Positions 1-6,186 of a stretch of 13,797 nucleotides of DNA are shown in pieces. The stretch is from Acetobacteraceae bacterium (GTDB lineage Bacteria > Pseudomonadota > Alphaproteobacteria > Acetobacterales > Acetobacteraceae), in contig JASHVB010000550.1 in assembly GCA_030039695.1 (NCBI GenBank), positions 1-13,797 of the forward strand. The letters run 5' to 3'. The position numbers and the translations under genes were made by a program. The notes beneath the pieces are model-generated. The model made no database searches, was not told the DNA's origin, and was given only the letters and a program-made list of their open reading frames with translations. Each line of letters opens with the position of its first letter. Within the stretch, counting starts at the first letter, position 1.

Positions 1-596
1 TGCGCATCGACCGAGGTGTCGGTGCGCGCGTAGCGCTCGTCGGCGACAATGTGCATCCCGTCCGCCGCCGCCGCCTGCTTGGTGGCCGCCAGCACGAGGT
101 CGCCCCAGCCGTCGGAGAAGCCGATATAGCCGACGGTGGTGATGCCCTTGCCCTTCATGTATTTGAACACCTCGGCCACCATCAGCGACAGCGGCTGGGC
201 ATCGTTGAACGTAAAGGGCTGCTTCTGCGGGACGTATTCGTAGGGCGCCATGGCGATCATCGGCACATGCGCCTGGTTGGCGAGCGGCGCGACCGCGGCG
301 TCGGAGGCAGTCAGCGACGGGCCGATGAAGGCATCAATATGATCCTCCGAGATCATCTTCTGCGCGATCGTATAGGCGTTGGAGGCGTCGGTGCCGTCGT
401 CGCGGACGATGTATTCCACTTTCTGGCCGTCGATCTCCTTCGGGAAGAAGTCGAACGCGCCCTTGTAGCCCACCCCCATGGCGGCGCCGGGGCCGCTGAT
501 CGACAGGATGGCCCCGATCCTGATCTGCGCCTGGGCGATGCCCGAGGTCGCCAGCATCCCCACAGCCGTCACAATCGCGAACAGACGCGCGTTCAT
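1..596 (-). CDS. ABC transporter substrate-binding protein, LivK-like (partial, 3' end outside window)
   Basis: Periplasmic solute receptor of an ABC importer, of the Leu/Ile/Val-binding (Peripla_BP_6) type. The first 198 residues are in the window and the C-terminal half lies beyond base 1. Residues 1-23 form a signal peptide: a basic start, a hydrophobic core and a cleavage site after AQA. The mature protein opens with IRIGAILSISGPGA, the classic first strand and ligand-binding loop of this fold. Further family signs are GPSLTASDAAVAPLANQAHV (about residues 98-117) and a TTVGYIGFSDGWGD strand. The ATG at 594-596 follows a GGGGAGAGAGG Shine-Dalgarno stretch. A decayed RidA gene lies just upstream on the same strand, so the two may once have been co-transcribed. 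The ligand cannot be read from the sequence; amino acids or aromatic acids are typical of the family. Confidence 0.9.
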   Translation of the reverse strand, partial: MNARLFAIVTAVGMLATSGIAQAQIRIGAILSISGPGAAMGVGYKGAFDFFPKEIDGQKVEYIVRDDGTDASNAYTIAQKMISEDHIDAFIGPSLTASDAAVAPLANQAHVPMIAMAPYEYVPQKQPFTFNDAQPLSLMVAEVFKYMKGKGITTVGYIGFSDGWGDLVLAATKQAAAADGMHIVADERYARTDTSVDA

Positions 597-671
597 GCCT
601 CTCTCCCCGTTCGCATTGAGCCCGGCGGCGCCGCGCCGCGCGCAGGCGAAGACATCTCGGACTCGGGCAGT

Positions 672-935
672 TTAGATGTCAAGTTTCTCGTCCCTCCCCC
701 CGAGCGGCAACACTGGAGCCGCCTCAATCTCCACCAGCGTCTGCGGCTCGACCAGGGCGCCGACCCCGATCACCGACATCGCCGGTTAGTGCCGGCCGAT
801 GAGCGGAATTCCCTCAGTAATTGCTTCAATCTGCGCTATCTACCCAAAGGCAAACTCGGTAGTTCTGACCTGCGCTGCCACAGCGACGGCCAGAGAGAGC
901 GGAATAATGGTTCGTCGTGCGATGCCCTTCGGCAA
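672..935 (-). pseudogene. RidA/YjgF-family relic, internally deleted, two stops
   Basis: Read on the minus strand in a single frame, this stretch gives two recognisable ends of a Rid-family protein (enamine/imine deaminase) with the middle missing. The N-terminal part (about 935-843) reads PKGIARRTIIPLSLA and then QVRTTEF, like the usual start of the family. The C-terminal part (about 839-672) contains IAQIEAITEGIPLIGRH, then SVIGVGALVEPQTLVEIEA, the family's C-terminal strand with the VEIEA signature. In-frame TAG (840-842) and TAA (786-788) codons interrupt it. A normal member is about 115-150 residues; here about 87 codons remain and the SGQ core is absent. It lies about 75 bases upstream of the ABC binding-protein gene, in the same direction. 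The assignment rests on remembered family motifs: the C-terminal half is clear, the N-terminal half less so. Confidence 0.65.
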
Positions 936-1429
936 TCTATTCTCGCTGCCCTTGGCCCCCACCCGGCCTGTTCATTTTTGGCAAGAGGTGCCTGACACCG
1001 ATATTGTCGCAGTACGCACACCTTTCCCCACAGCCGATCTTGCTATCGCGTTGAATTTCGCTCGTCAGACACCATCGGTCGTGGATTGGGACTCAGTGTC
1101 GATCCGCACGTCATCCTTCGCGTTGGCGCTCTTGAACCAAGGGGCCGTCCACATAAGACCCATTGAGAAGAACTTCTTCGAACCCACGAGCCGGCCAACC
1201 GCGCCCGATCAGCAACTGCCTGGAGTGAGGAGGAGGTACGCTGCCGTGGGACGAAGCTGGTACGCCGCGGAAGCACCCTGAAAAATTCCGGTAGAGTTCC
1301 CCGCGACAGCATGGAGACGATTCTGCATCGGACTCATGCAGTGAAGAACCGTAGCTAATCAGCGTGCTCGGTTCATGAGGTTTTGCTTTAAATGTGCAAC
1401 GGACATTGGATTCTCTGCCGCACGATAGA
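936..1429. other. Gene-poor stretch, no supported gene
   Basis: About 490 bases between the RidA relic and the PPOX-like gene. Open frames exist on both strands, but their composition is low-complexity and Arg/Ser-rich, they lack clear Shine-Dalgarno sites, and none resembles a known family. On the minus strand a short run in one frame (around 1135-1240) reads LIGRGWPARGFEEVLLNGSY. It looks protein-like and may be another relic, but I cannot name it. An imperfect dyad, CTGCAT (1323-1328) and ATGCAG (1336-1341) with a 7-base spacer, is the only notable small structure. Confidence 0.5.
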
Positions 1430-1801
1430 TCACCGTGTCAGGCGGCGACAGTCGGAGGCGCACGGCCCATCGCTGTCGTCGGGCCTGGCACCCGGGCGAT
1501 GCAACACCGATTTGGTGACTGTGATTTCTGCCATCGTCGGGCCCGTCAGCCCGCGCTCGCTCACAGCCGTGCCATTGACGATCAAAGCATAGTCGCCGGG
1601 CTCTATAGGCGGCCAGAACAACGACACGTTAGGCTGGTCTGCAATGTTCTTGCTGGCGGATACACCCACGTTGCAGCCGATGCGGCCGCCGTGAAGGTCA
1701 ATTGTCACATTATTTGTGTGCGGACCGCTTTTCGAGACCGTAAGCAGATAGGCCTCACGGCCATAGTAGGAGATCGCCTCTGCGAGCGTGCGGATCGGCA
1801 T
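1430..1801 (-). CDS. Pyridoxamine 5'-phosphate oxidase-like (PPOX) flavin-binding split-barrel protein
   Basis: A 123-residue protein of the PNPOx-like split beta-barrel superfamily, whose members bind FMN, F420 or haem and act as small oxidoreductases. The visible pattern is a leading helix (IRTLAEAISYYG), a strand AYLLTVSKSGPHT, the NNVTIDLHGGRIGCNVG strands, PNVSLFWPPIEPGDYALIVN and a C-terminal VLHRP followed by CASDC. That end resembles the VLHRPAP...CGSDC tail I recall for a conserved PPOX subfamily. The open frame extends 15 codons upstream, but the ATG at 1799-1801 is preferred: it has GAAAGGGACC just upstream and begins exactly where the family does. It is monocistronic as far as can be seen. 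The substrate is unknown. Confidence 0.82.
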   Translation of the reverse strand: MPIRTLAEAISYYGREAYLLTVSKSGPHTNNVTIDLHGGRIGCNVGVSASKNIADQPNVSLFWPPIEPGDYALIVNGTAVSERGLTGPTMAEITVTKSVLHRPGARPDDSDGPCASDCRRLTR

Positions 1802-1893
1802 GATTGGTCCCTTTCGTTGTTTCCGGCGTTCGGCTGGCGCGCTCATTCAACCCGCCCAATTCATATTCTACTCTCCTCCCCTACCGCCGGACA

Positions 1894-1923
1894 ACGCGCG
1901 GCGATGTCACGCGCGGCGATGTC
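1894..1923. repeat. Perfect 15-bp tandem duplication
   Basis: The 15-base unit ACGCGCGGCGATGTC occurs at 1894-1908 and again at once at 1909-1923. The length is a multiple of three, so the frame of the overlapping pseudogene is kept and the codons repeat as AAMSR/AAMS. It is probably a replication-slippage duplication in decaying sequence. Confidence 0.85.
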
Positions 1924-2152
1924 GCTCGCCTCGCTGCGGGCCGCAGTTGGGAAAGCGCAACTGCACGCTCTTGCTGAATTCGAGGCCCCAAAGAAGTTTC
2001 CCGAGTGGCGATGATGGCGGTAGGCGCGTCCTCGCTCGTACGAAGTGTCCTGGCAGCTAAATGCTTTTCGCAACGGCGTCTTGGCCTGGGAGCAGCGCGT
2101 GCGCGGTGAAGCGGACTATCGCGCGCTAATTCCGGCTGATTTCGGAGGATGA
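1918..2152 (+). pseudogene. Orphan pseudogene of unknown function with two in-frame stops
   Basis: One plus-strand frame reads as protein-like sequence, MSLASLRAAVGKAQLHALAE then FEAPKKFPEWR, followed by TGA (2012-2014) and TAG (2021-2023). It continues in the same frame as RSYEVSWQLNAFRNGVLAWE and QRVRGEADYRALIPADFGG up to a TGA at 2150-2152. The residue composition (W, Y, F, alternating polar and hydrophobic) looks like a genuine former protein, not antisense noise. The same-frame continuation across two nearby stops suggests point mutations or a small rearrangement. I do not recognise the family. It lies about 40 bases upstream of the ClpS relic in the same direction, so the two may have formed a unit. 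Where the original start lay is unclear. Confidence 0.5.
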
Positions 2153-2191
2153 CCAGACAGGTAGTTCTACCAGCGATGGACGGATGGCTGA

Positions 2192-2437
2192 GTGGCTGAA
2201 ATCAAGGTCGAGCGGCCTCACCTACCCCAGGTCATCCTGGTGAACGACGACTATACCCCATCAGAGTTCGTTGTGACTGTCTTGAAGGCGGAATCCCCTA
2301 TCAGCAAGGACCCGGCCATGCTGGTGATGCTCAGGACGCATAGTGCTAGCGCCTGCGTCGTCGCTGTCTACAGTAAGGATGTTGCGGAAGGCCACGCGAC
2401 AAACGCAACGGATGGAGGTCGACGCAACCGAGACTGA
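2192..2437 (+). pseudogene. clpS: ClpS-type Clp protease adaptor paralogue, decayed C-terminus
   Basis: ClpS binds ClpA and delivers proteins bearing N-degrons to ClpAP. The reading starts at a GTG just after an in-frame stop (2189-2191). It shows the hallmark VILVNDDYTPSEFVVTVLKA (about residues 15-34), including the NDDYT loop that contacts the N-degron. It continues with MLRTHSASACVVAVYSKDVA (about 46-65), matching the ClpS helix with its binding His and the CGVYTRDVAE strand. The usual C-terminal GYPLLFTTEPEE is missing. In this frame it ends GGRRNRD, while the +1 frame just there reads DATETEE and stops, as expected if the GYPLLF codons were deleted with a frameshift. Helix residues between the two motifs also differ from the family (ESPISKDPA). 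It is probably non-functional, or a truncated 81-residue paralogue. Confidence 0.75.
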
Positions 2438-2644
2438 GGAATAGGCGACCGAGTGAGGGGGCAATAACAAACGGTAGGGCGCCAGAAACGCGCGGAAACC
2501 TGTTTGAAAGATTCCGGCTGTATGGTGCAGGTGCTGCGGCTCTCCCCGCGGCTACGACAATTCACAAGAGTCCTCCTGGCGGCCTGGTCACACCGCGCCC
2601 GGGCCGCATTCTTTACGGACATCACCGCACCAAAGGGGATCCAC

Positions 2645-2863
2645 GTGAGCTTTCAGGACGGAGATCGGGTCAGATTTCGCGTCGGCGGCGGCGCCTTCGA
2701 GGGTGTGGTTTCCGGCCGAGAGGGGCGCGAGTACCTGATCCACTACACGGGCCTGCTTCCACGGGCTTTTCGTGAAGCATCCAGTGTCCGAATCACCAAG
2801 TCGGATTTGGCCGTGAAGAACGGCGATCTGCACGTCCAGGAGGGCGATCTCTCCCGTCTCTGA
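2645..2863 (+). CDS. Small conserved-looking protein, SH3/KOW-like beta-barrel, function unknown
   Basis: A 72-residue protein starting at GTG 2645, chosen because AAAGGGGAT sits 5-6 bases upstream; the open frame extends further 5' (to 2504) but that part has no protein-like character. Residues 1-55 alternate short strands and turns: DGDRVRFRVGGGAFEGVVSG, then REYLIHYTG and FREASSVRITKSDL. This resembles a small SH3/KOW-type barrel or another compact nucleic-acid or protein-binding fold. The last 17 residues carry two NGDL/EGDL-like repeats, possibly added by late extension of the frame. No catalytic motif is seen and no neighbour suggests a role. I recall similar GDRVRFRVGGG proteins as rhizobial hypotheticals but cannot name a family. 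Confidence 0.65.
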   Translation: MSFQDGDRVRFRVGGGAFEGVVSGREGREYLIHYTGLLPRAFREASSVRITKSDLAVKNGDLHVQEGDLSRL

Positions 2864-3051
2864 TCGCCGAGGGAATACTGTATCGACGCCGGGAATGCCG
2901 CCGGCGCCGGTGCTGCTACGGACCATCGTGGCGGACTGCCCGCCGATGCAGGCGACAGAGTTCCACGACATGTGCGGGATTCACCTGCCGCAGTCGTCGC
3001 GGTCGGAGATGTAAGGGAGACCGGCCGGGGGATCCTGCAAAGGTGCACAGG
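2864..3051. other. Short intergenic region with one unconvincing 39-codon ORF
   Basis: Between the 72-residue barrel-like protein and the convergent membrane-protein gene there is only a 39-residue plus-strand frame (2895-3014). It contains LLRTIVADCPPMQATEFHDM and ends SSRSEM. It may be the tail of a lost gene; there is no Shine-Dalgarno site and no family match. Confidence 0.3.
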
Positions 3052-3270
3052 TCAAGATCTTCGCACCCCGACCCATCGCTTGACTGCGACGAGCGACCAC
3101 ACCGCTTCGATCAGACCAAACGGCCAAGCGCCCTGTAGGAAACCGTAGGCCGATCCGAGAGCGCACGATGCGGCGAACAACAGGATAAACCAGTGGCTGC
3201 GTTGTTCCAGGGCGTAGCACACGAGCATTGCAGAGACGGCAAATAGGCCGAAGAGGCTAAGGGTGTTCAT
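3052..3270 (-). CDS. Small integral membrane protein, conserved hypothetical
   Basis: A 72-residue, very hydrophobic protein with probably three closely packed membrane segments: residues 3-21 (LSLFGLFAVSAMLVCYALE), about 25-45 (HWFILLFAASCALGSAYGF) and about 48-63 (WPFGLIEAVWSLVAV). It has a basic C-terminal end (KRWVGVRRS) that is likely cytoplasmic. The pattern FLQGAWPFGLIEAVWSLVA closely resembles a short membrane protein I remember as common in Bradyrhizobium and other Rhizobiales. No function is known to me. The ATG at 3268-3270 has only a weak ribosome site. It stands alone, convergent to the plus-strand gene at 2645. Confidence 0.75.
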   Translation of the reverse strand: MNTLSLFGLFAVSAMLVCYALEQRSHWFILLFAASCALGSAYGFLQGAWPFGLIEAVWSLVAVKRWVGVRRS

Positions 3271-3469
3271 TCGCCAGGTTAAGCCGTCCGCTGCAGCGGC
3301 CCTTTCCTTCTTGCGTCAGCGCACTATGGCACCGGCACCACACGCCCGGGGACCGATCGACCACGAAGGAAGCCGGCAGCACCCAGCGCCGGCGATCGAG
3401 CTTGCGTCCAATTGCTCGACCGGCGCGGGCGGCAGCAGACAGCCCGAGGCCTCTCATATGAATTGAAGG
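3271..3469. other. Intergenic stretch, nothing supported
   Basis: About 200 bases between two minus-strand genes. Open frames here have no recognisable motif and no convincing ribosome site. The region probably contains the promoter of the 72-residue membrane protein but no clear -35/-10 pair was identified. Confidence 0.4.
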
Positions 3470-4030
3470 CTATGGGTAAAGGCGGCCGCGGGCAATCGCC
3501 TTTTGCTTCAGACGTTTGGCCTTGTTGTTCTGTTGATTGGTTCCGAATGGCGAGTAGTCGGCGTACGCGTGCGCTGGGTTGGCGGAGCGAGCATCGGTCT
3601 TCTCCAGAGGTTCGGGTACGCATCTCAGATTTTCTTGCCCGAACTCCCCTACCACGAGTCCATACACTGCGACGGATGAATTACCATCGTTTACGTAGAG
3701 TGCAAAGGCTCTCGCAGCGTCCGTGACGGCGGACCGGCCGACCGACAGTTTGTTGTTATCCTTGTCAGTAGGAACGAAAGGCTGGCTAAACGGCTGTCCG
3801 TCAAAAACGAAGCTGGGATGGATTTGCCTGAACGAGACTTCTTCTGAGTCGTGTAGTGGCTGCTGCAGCACTGCGGTTGAGGTGGCGTCCGCATCGGGCG
3901 TTTCTTGCGGCATTCGACGATGCTCGGGCCGTTGCGATTCGTTTGTCAAAACCCTAATGAACGCGTCGTTTAAGGCTGGGCGCTCCTGCACGTCTATCTC
4001 CAACGGGCCGTCTATCTGCACCCAGTACAT
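3470..4030 (-). CDS. Conserved hypothetical protein, 186 residues, function unknown
   Basis: A soluble protein with no signal peptide or membrane segment. The C-terminal two thirds is clearly coding: SFRQIHPSFVFDGQPFSQPF (67-86), TDKDNNKLSVGRS (88-100), an Ala-rich helix, SVAVYGLVVGEF (119-130), CVPEPLEK (137-144), NPAHAYADYSPF (151-162), then a strongly basic tail NNKAKRLKQKAIARGRLYP. The HPSF...LSV.RS...NPAHA.ADYSPF arrangement is one I associate with a conserved bacterial hypothetical family without assigned function. The first 40 residues (GPLEIDVQERPALNDAFIRV) look like a different short gene that may normally precede and overlap this one; an internal ATG at 3911-3913 would then be the true start. 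Start alternatives are ATG 4030 (used here) and GTG 4057; neither has a strong ribosome site. The ISL3 transposase relic ends about 60 bases upstream. Confidence 0.68.
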   Translation of the reverse strand: MYWVQIDGPLEIDVQERPALNDAFIRVLTNESQRPEHRRMPQETPDADATSTAVLQQPLHDSEEVSFRQIHPSFVFDGQPFSQPFVPTDKDNNKLSVGRSAVTDAARAFALYVNDGNSSVAVYGLVVGEFGQENLRCVPEPLEKTDARSANPAHAYADYSPFGTNQQNNKAKRLKQKAIARGRLYP

Positions 4031-4092
4031 TTCAACTTTGCCGCCCGGGCTCTGCACACAAGAAGACGAACGACACCACTATCGACCTGCAT

Positions 4093-4299
4093 GCACCCTC
4101 AACGTGACGGCATCACCCTGGATCGGAAGATCGCGGAGGGTCCGGATGTAGGCACTGTGCCGAGATGTCGATATGCTCGACGGCGGGGACATTGTGGAGG
4201 ATCACGAGGCTCGACCCGGATGACCAGCCCGCCAGGGGCCCACCGAATGGCTTCAACACGCAAGCCGGCCGTTTCCGGCACCAGTGACCTTCTCGGCAT
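4093..4299 (-). mobile_element. ISL3-family transposase, N-terminal remnant with frameshift
   Basis: The N-terminal domain of an ISL3 transposase carries a zinc-ribbon/HTH DNA-binding module. From the ATG at 4297-4299 the frame reads PRRSLVPETAGLRVEAIRWA, then PGGLVIRVEP and QCPRRRAYRHL, matching the family start. About 4165 the homology moves to another frame, CRHSAYIRTLRDLPIQGDAV then TLRVHAGR, ending at TAG (4093-4095). So there is a small indel, and the second Cys of the first CxxC is changed (CPRR instead of CPRC). Only about 65 of the usual 400-550 residues remain; the catalytic DDE domain is gone. No matching terminal inverted repeats or target duplication were found. It is the only mobile-element sequence I recognise here and may mark how the flanking deletions arose. 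Confidence 0.72.
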
Positions 4300-4535
4300 T
4301 TCAGTTCCCCGATCGAACTCGCCACAGTCCAACCTGCACCCAAATCCCGCCAGACCCGAATAAGCGTCATTTGCGCGCATTTTCCCTCCACCGGGAACGG
4401 CGGTTTTCCTCAAATTCGTGTTGCACAATTAGGGTCAGCGCGACCGCCGGTCATGGTCTCTTCCTGAGCCTTGGCAGCACCCCCGTCGGCACCAGCCGCA
4501 CGGTTTAGACCTTTCTTCCTTCTGGCGCACGCGAT
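4300..4535. other. Intergenic stretch upstream of the ISL3 remnant
   Basis: This may contain the lost left end of the ISL3 element and its promoter. An AT-richer patch (about 4405-4435, around CAAATTCGTGTTGCACAATT) stands out from its GC-rich surroundings. No gene and no clear inverted repeat were found. Confidence 0.35.
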
Positions 4536-5117
4536 TTAGGCCTCTTGCTGGATCACGGACGCCTTCCGGCGAATATCGCGGACCAAGTCGCCGATGCCCG
4601 CCAGCAGAACATTCAGTGTTGTCGCGTCGCGAAGGCGGCCATCCTGGACTTTCTCATGGACTGACGCGATTACCGATTGTGGCCGCAAGACCAACATCGC
4701 AGCATTAGCTATGAGAGTCTCGTTCAGCTGCGATTGCGCTCGGACGCCTCCGGTGAACGCCGAAGACGAGGTGATGGTCAGAACGGGCTTCCCCGTCAGC
4801 TTGGACTTCCCGTATGGACGCGACGCCCAGTCCAATGCGTTTTTCAATACACCCGAAATCCCATAATTATATTCCGGTGAAACGATGACAAGCCCATCGG
4901 CCTCGCCCATTTCTGCCCGCAGTGCTGCCACGGGCGGCGGAGGGGTTTCCGTGTCGAGATCTTGGTTGTACAAAGGGACCTCGTTTAGCGGAAAGAGCAC
5001 CCATTTTACCTGGTCATCCGCAGCTTCTGCCAGCGTCGACAGGATTGCGGAATTATAGGACAAGCGCCGTAGGCTACCGGAGATGCCCAAGAGGACGGGC
5101 TTTCGCTGATGAGACAA
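4536..5117 (-). CDS. NAD(P)H-dependent FMN reductase (ChrR/azoreductase-like flavoprotein)
   Basis: A 193-residue flavodoxin-like reductase that uses NAD(P)H to reduce FMN, quinones, azo compounds or chromate. Residues 9-22, LLGISGSLRRLSYN, form the FMN-phosphate loop (GSLR..S.N). PLYNQDL (48-54) and VIVSPEYNYGISGVLKNALD (77-96) with the following W97 are the second family signature, the SPEYN.G..G.LKNALDW loop that holds the isoalloxazine ring. The length fits the family. No ATG is available near the family start. TTG at 5115-5117 is chosen because AAAAGGAG lies 8 bases upstream; the open frame to 5195 has no ribosome site. It follows the four-helix membrane protein gene by 90 bases in the same direction, so the two probably share a transcript. 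The physiological substrate is unknown. Confidence 0.9.
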   Translation of the reverse strand: MSHQRKPVLLGISGSLRRLSYNSAILSTLAEAADDQVKWVLFPLNEVPLYNQDLDTETPPPPVAALRAEMGEADGLVIVSPEYNYGISGVLKNALDWASRPYGKSKLTGKPVLTITSSSAFTGGVRAQSQLNETLIANAAMLVLRPQSVIASVHEKVQDGRLRDATTLNVLLAGIGDLVRDIRRKASVIQQEA

Positions 5118-5207
5118 TAGACTTGCTCCTTTTAGGCAGAGAAGGGCGACAGTGCAGGTATCTGGGTCCGTGTTTGGCAGCTCCCTGTCTTGCAAAAACC
5201 CGGTTGG

Positions 5208-5648
5208 CTAGGCGCTTCGCCAGGCAAGATGTGCTCGCTTGCCGCTACTTTGGATGTATCCGAGGGTCGAGAAACCTGCGGCGACGACGTAGATGATCGG
5301 GCCTGTTAGAGCTACGAGTGAGACGGGAACATATCCAGGCACGATCAGCAGCAAGACATATCCGAGATCTACTACCCCGACCCCGATCACGTTGATCCAA
5401 TAGCCCACTCTATTGTTACGCCAATTCAGTGTGGCCGCGACGATCAGGGCCTGAAGCGAGAACACGGCCAAGTTCCAACCACCTTGCTCGAGGCGACCTC
5501 GTTGCACGCTGTCCGGCAGCGTTGAGGCCAGGTGATAGATTGACAAAGACGCCATCAGGTGGAGCAGGCTCCAGACAACGTATAGCACCGCTCCTATGAC
5601 GGCGGGACGGCCCGCTTGGTTACCAACATCGGCTTCTTGGCGAATCAT
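5208..5648 (-). CDS. Four-helix integral membrane protein, conserved hypothetical
   Basis: A 146-residue membrane protein. Predicted helices: about residues 17-38 (VIGAVLYVVWSLLHLMASLS), 57-72 (GWNLAVFSLQALIVAATL), 81-103 (VGYWINVIGVGVVDLGYVLL) and 109-132 (VALTGPIIYVVAAGFSTLGY). Conserved-looking polar features in or near the helices are WSLLHL, GRLEQGGWNL and LNWRNNRVGYW. I recall similar proteins in other Proteobacteria annotated only as hypothetical membrane proteins. The ATG at 5646-5648 has AGGAAA about 8 bases upstream. It is upstream of, and probably co-transcribed with, the FMN reductase gene, which suggests a membrane partner or a shared stress response, but this is only inferred from position. 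Confidence 0.78.
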   Translation of the reverse strand: MIRQEADVGNQAGRPAVIGAVLYVVWSLLHLMASLSIYHLASTLPDSVQRGRLEQGGWNLAVFSLQALIVAATLNWRNNRVGYWINVIGVGVVDLGYVLLLIVPGYVPVSLVALTGPIIYVVAAGFSTLGYIQSSGKRAHLAWRSA

Positions 5649-6186
5649 GGTCGAGTTTCCTGGATCCTGTGGACAGAACCGGGGCGAGAGTCCCGCATCA
5701 CGTTGGCTCTGAGCGCGGAAGCGTCAACGACTGCCTGAGCCAGATGCTGCCCACCATTTAATGGGCTGAGCACGGGAGAAAACCTATTACCTGCACACCA
5801 GACTGTTGCTCTATGAGCAACGACGGCACCTGTAGTGGGAAAGTACGTCGTGGCACGGCATGCCTAAGGGGCGTGACCGACGCTCAGCAGCAGCTTTTGG
5901 CTTACCGTAATGCGAATCGTAGTGGAGGAGGAGCGCCAGGCCTGTCTGCAGCAGACGCGTGCTACTCGATCATGTCGATCGTACGTCAGGAACGTGCAGG
6001 AGGTCGGGGCCTCGTGGCCGCAGAATCGGCTTGGCCATTCGACGTTGAAGGTGAGCGCTCGAGGTTGCTGGCTCTTGGTCACGGGCGCTCCTGGTAGGTG
6101 CATCGGCAGCGAGGCCGAGACGCGGGCGCGGCATCGACCAACGGCAGCGGCGACGCTTTGTGACAACAGATAAGCGAGGAGGCGCA
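5649..6186. other. Gene-poor region between divergent units
   Basis: About 540 bases. It should hold the promoter of the minus-strand membrane protein/FMN reductase unit and, at its right end, the ribosome site GAGGAGG for the dioxygenase fragment at 6187. Frames of 60-107 codons occur on both strands but are Arg/Ser/Cys-rich and match no family. CCATT-T-AATGG (about 5753-5763) and the larger palindrome at 5805-5821 are the only clear small structures. Confidence 0.5.
5805..5821. promoter_or_regulatory. 17-bp perfect inverted repeat, candidate operator
   Basis: GTTGCTC (5805-5811), a TAT spacer, then GAGCAAC (5815-5821): seven perfectly paired bases on each side. The size and the odd-length centre suit a dimeric TetR/MarR-type repressor. 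It lies 157 bases upstream of the minus-strand membrane protein gene, rather far for a classic operator, and no regulator gene is adjacent, so its role is inferred only. A short RNA hairpin is the alternative. Confidence 0.4.

Noticed and set aside
51..995. Long plus-strand open frame of 314 codons
   Set aside because: It is antisense to the ABC binding protein and RidA relic, is His/Arg/Gly-rich with no motif, and lacks a ribosome site.
799..1281. Plus-strand open frame of 160 codons
   Set aside because: Overlaps the RidA relic antisense; the rest has no family similarity and no ribosome site.
1323..1341. CTGCAT/ATGCAG dyad as an operator
   Set aside because: Six-base arms with a seven-base spacer are common by chance and no promoter or gene start is adjacent.
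5931..5945. 15-base match (GAGCGCCAGGCCTGT) to 13053-13067
   Set aside because: A single 15-base identity in a GC-rich 13.8-kb window can arise by chance; no further similarity flanks it.
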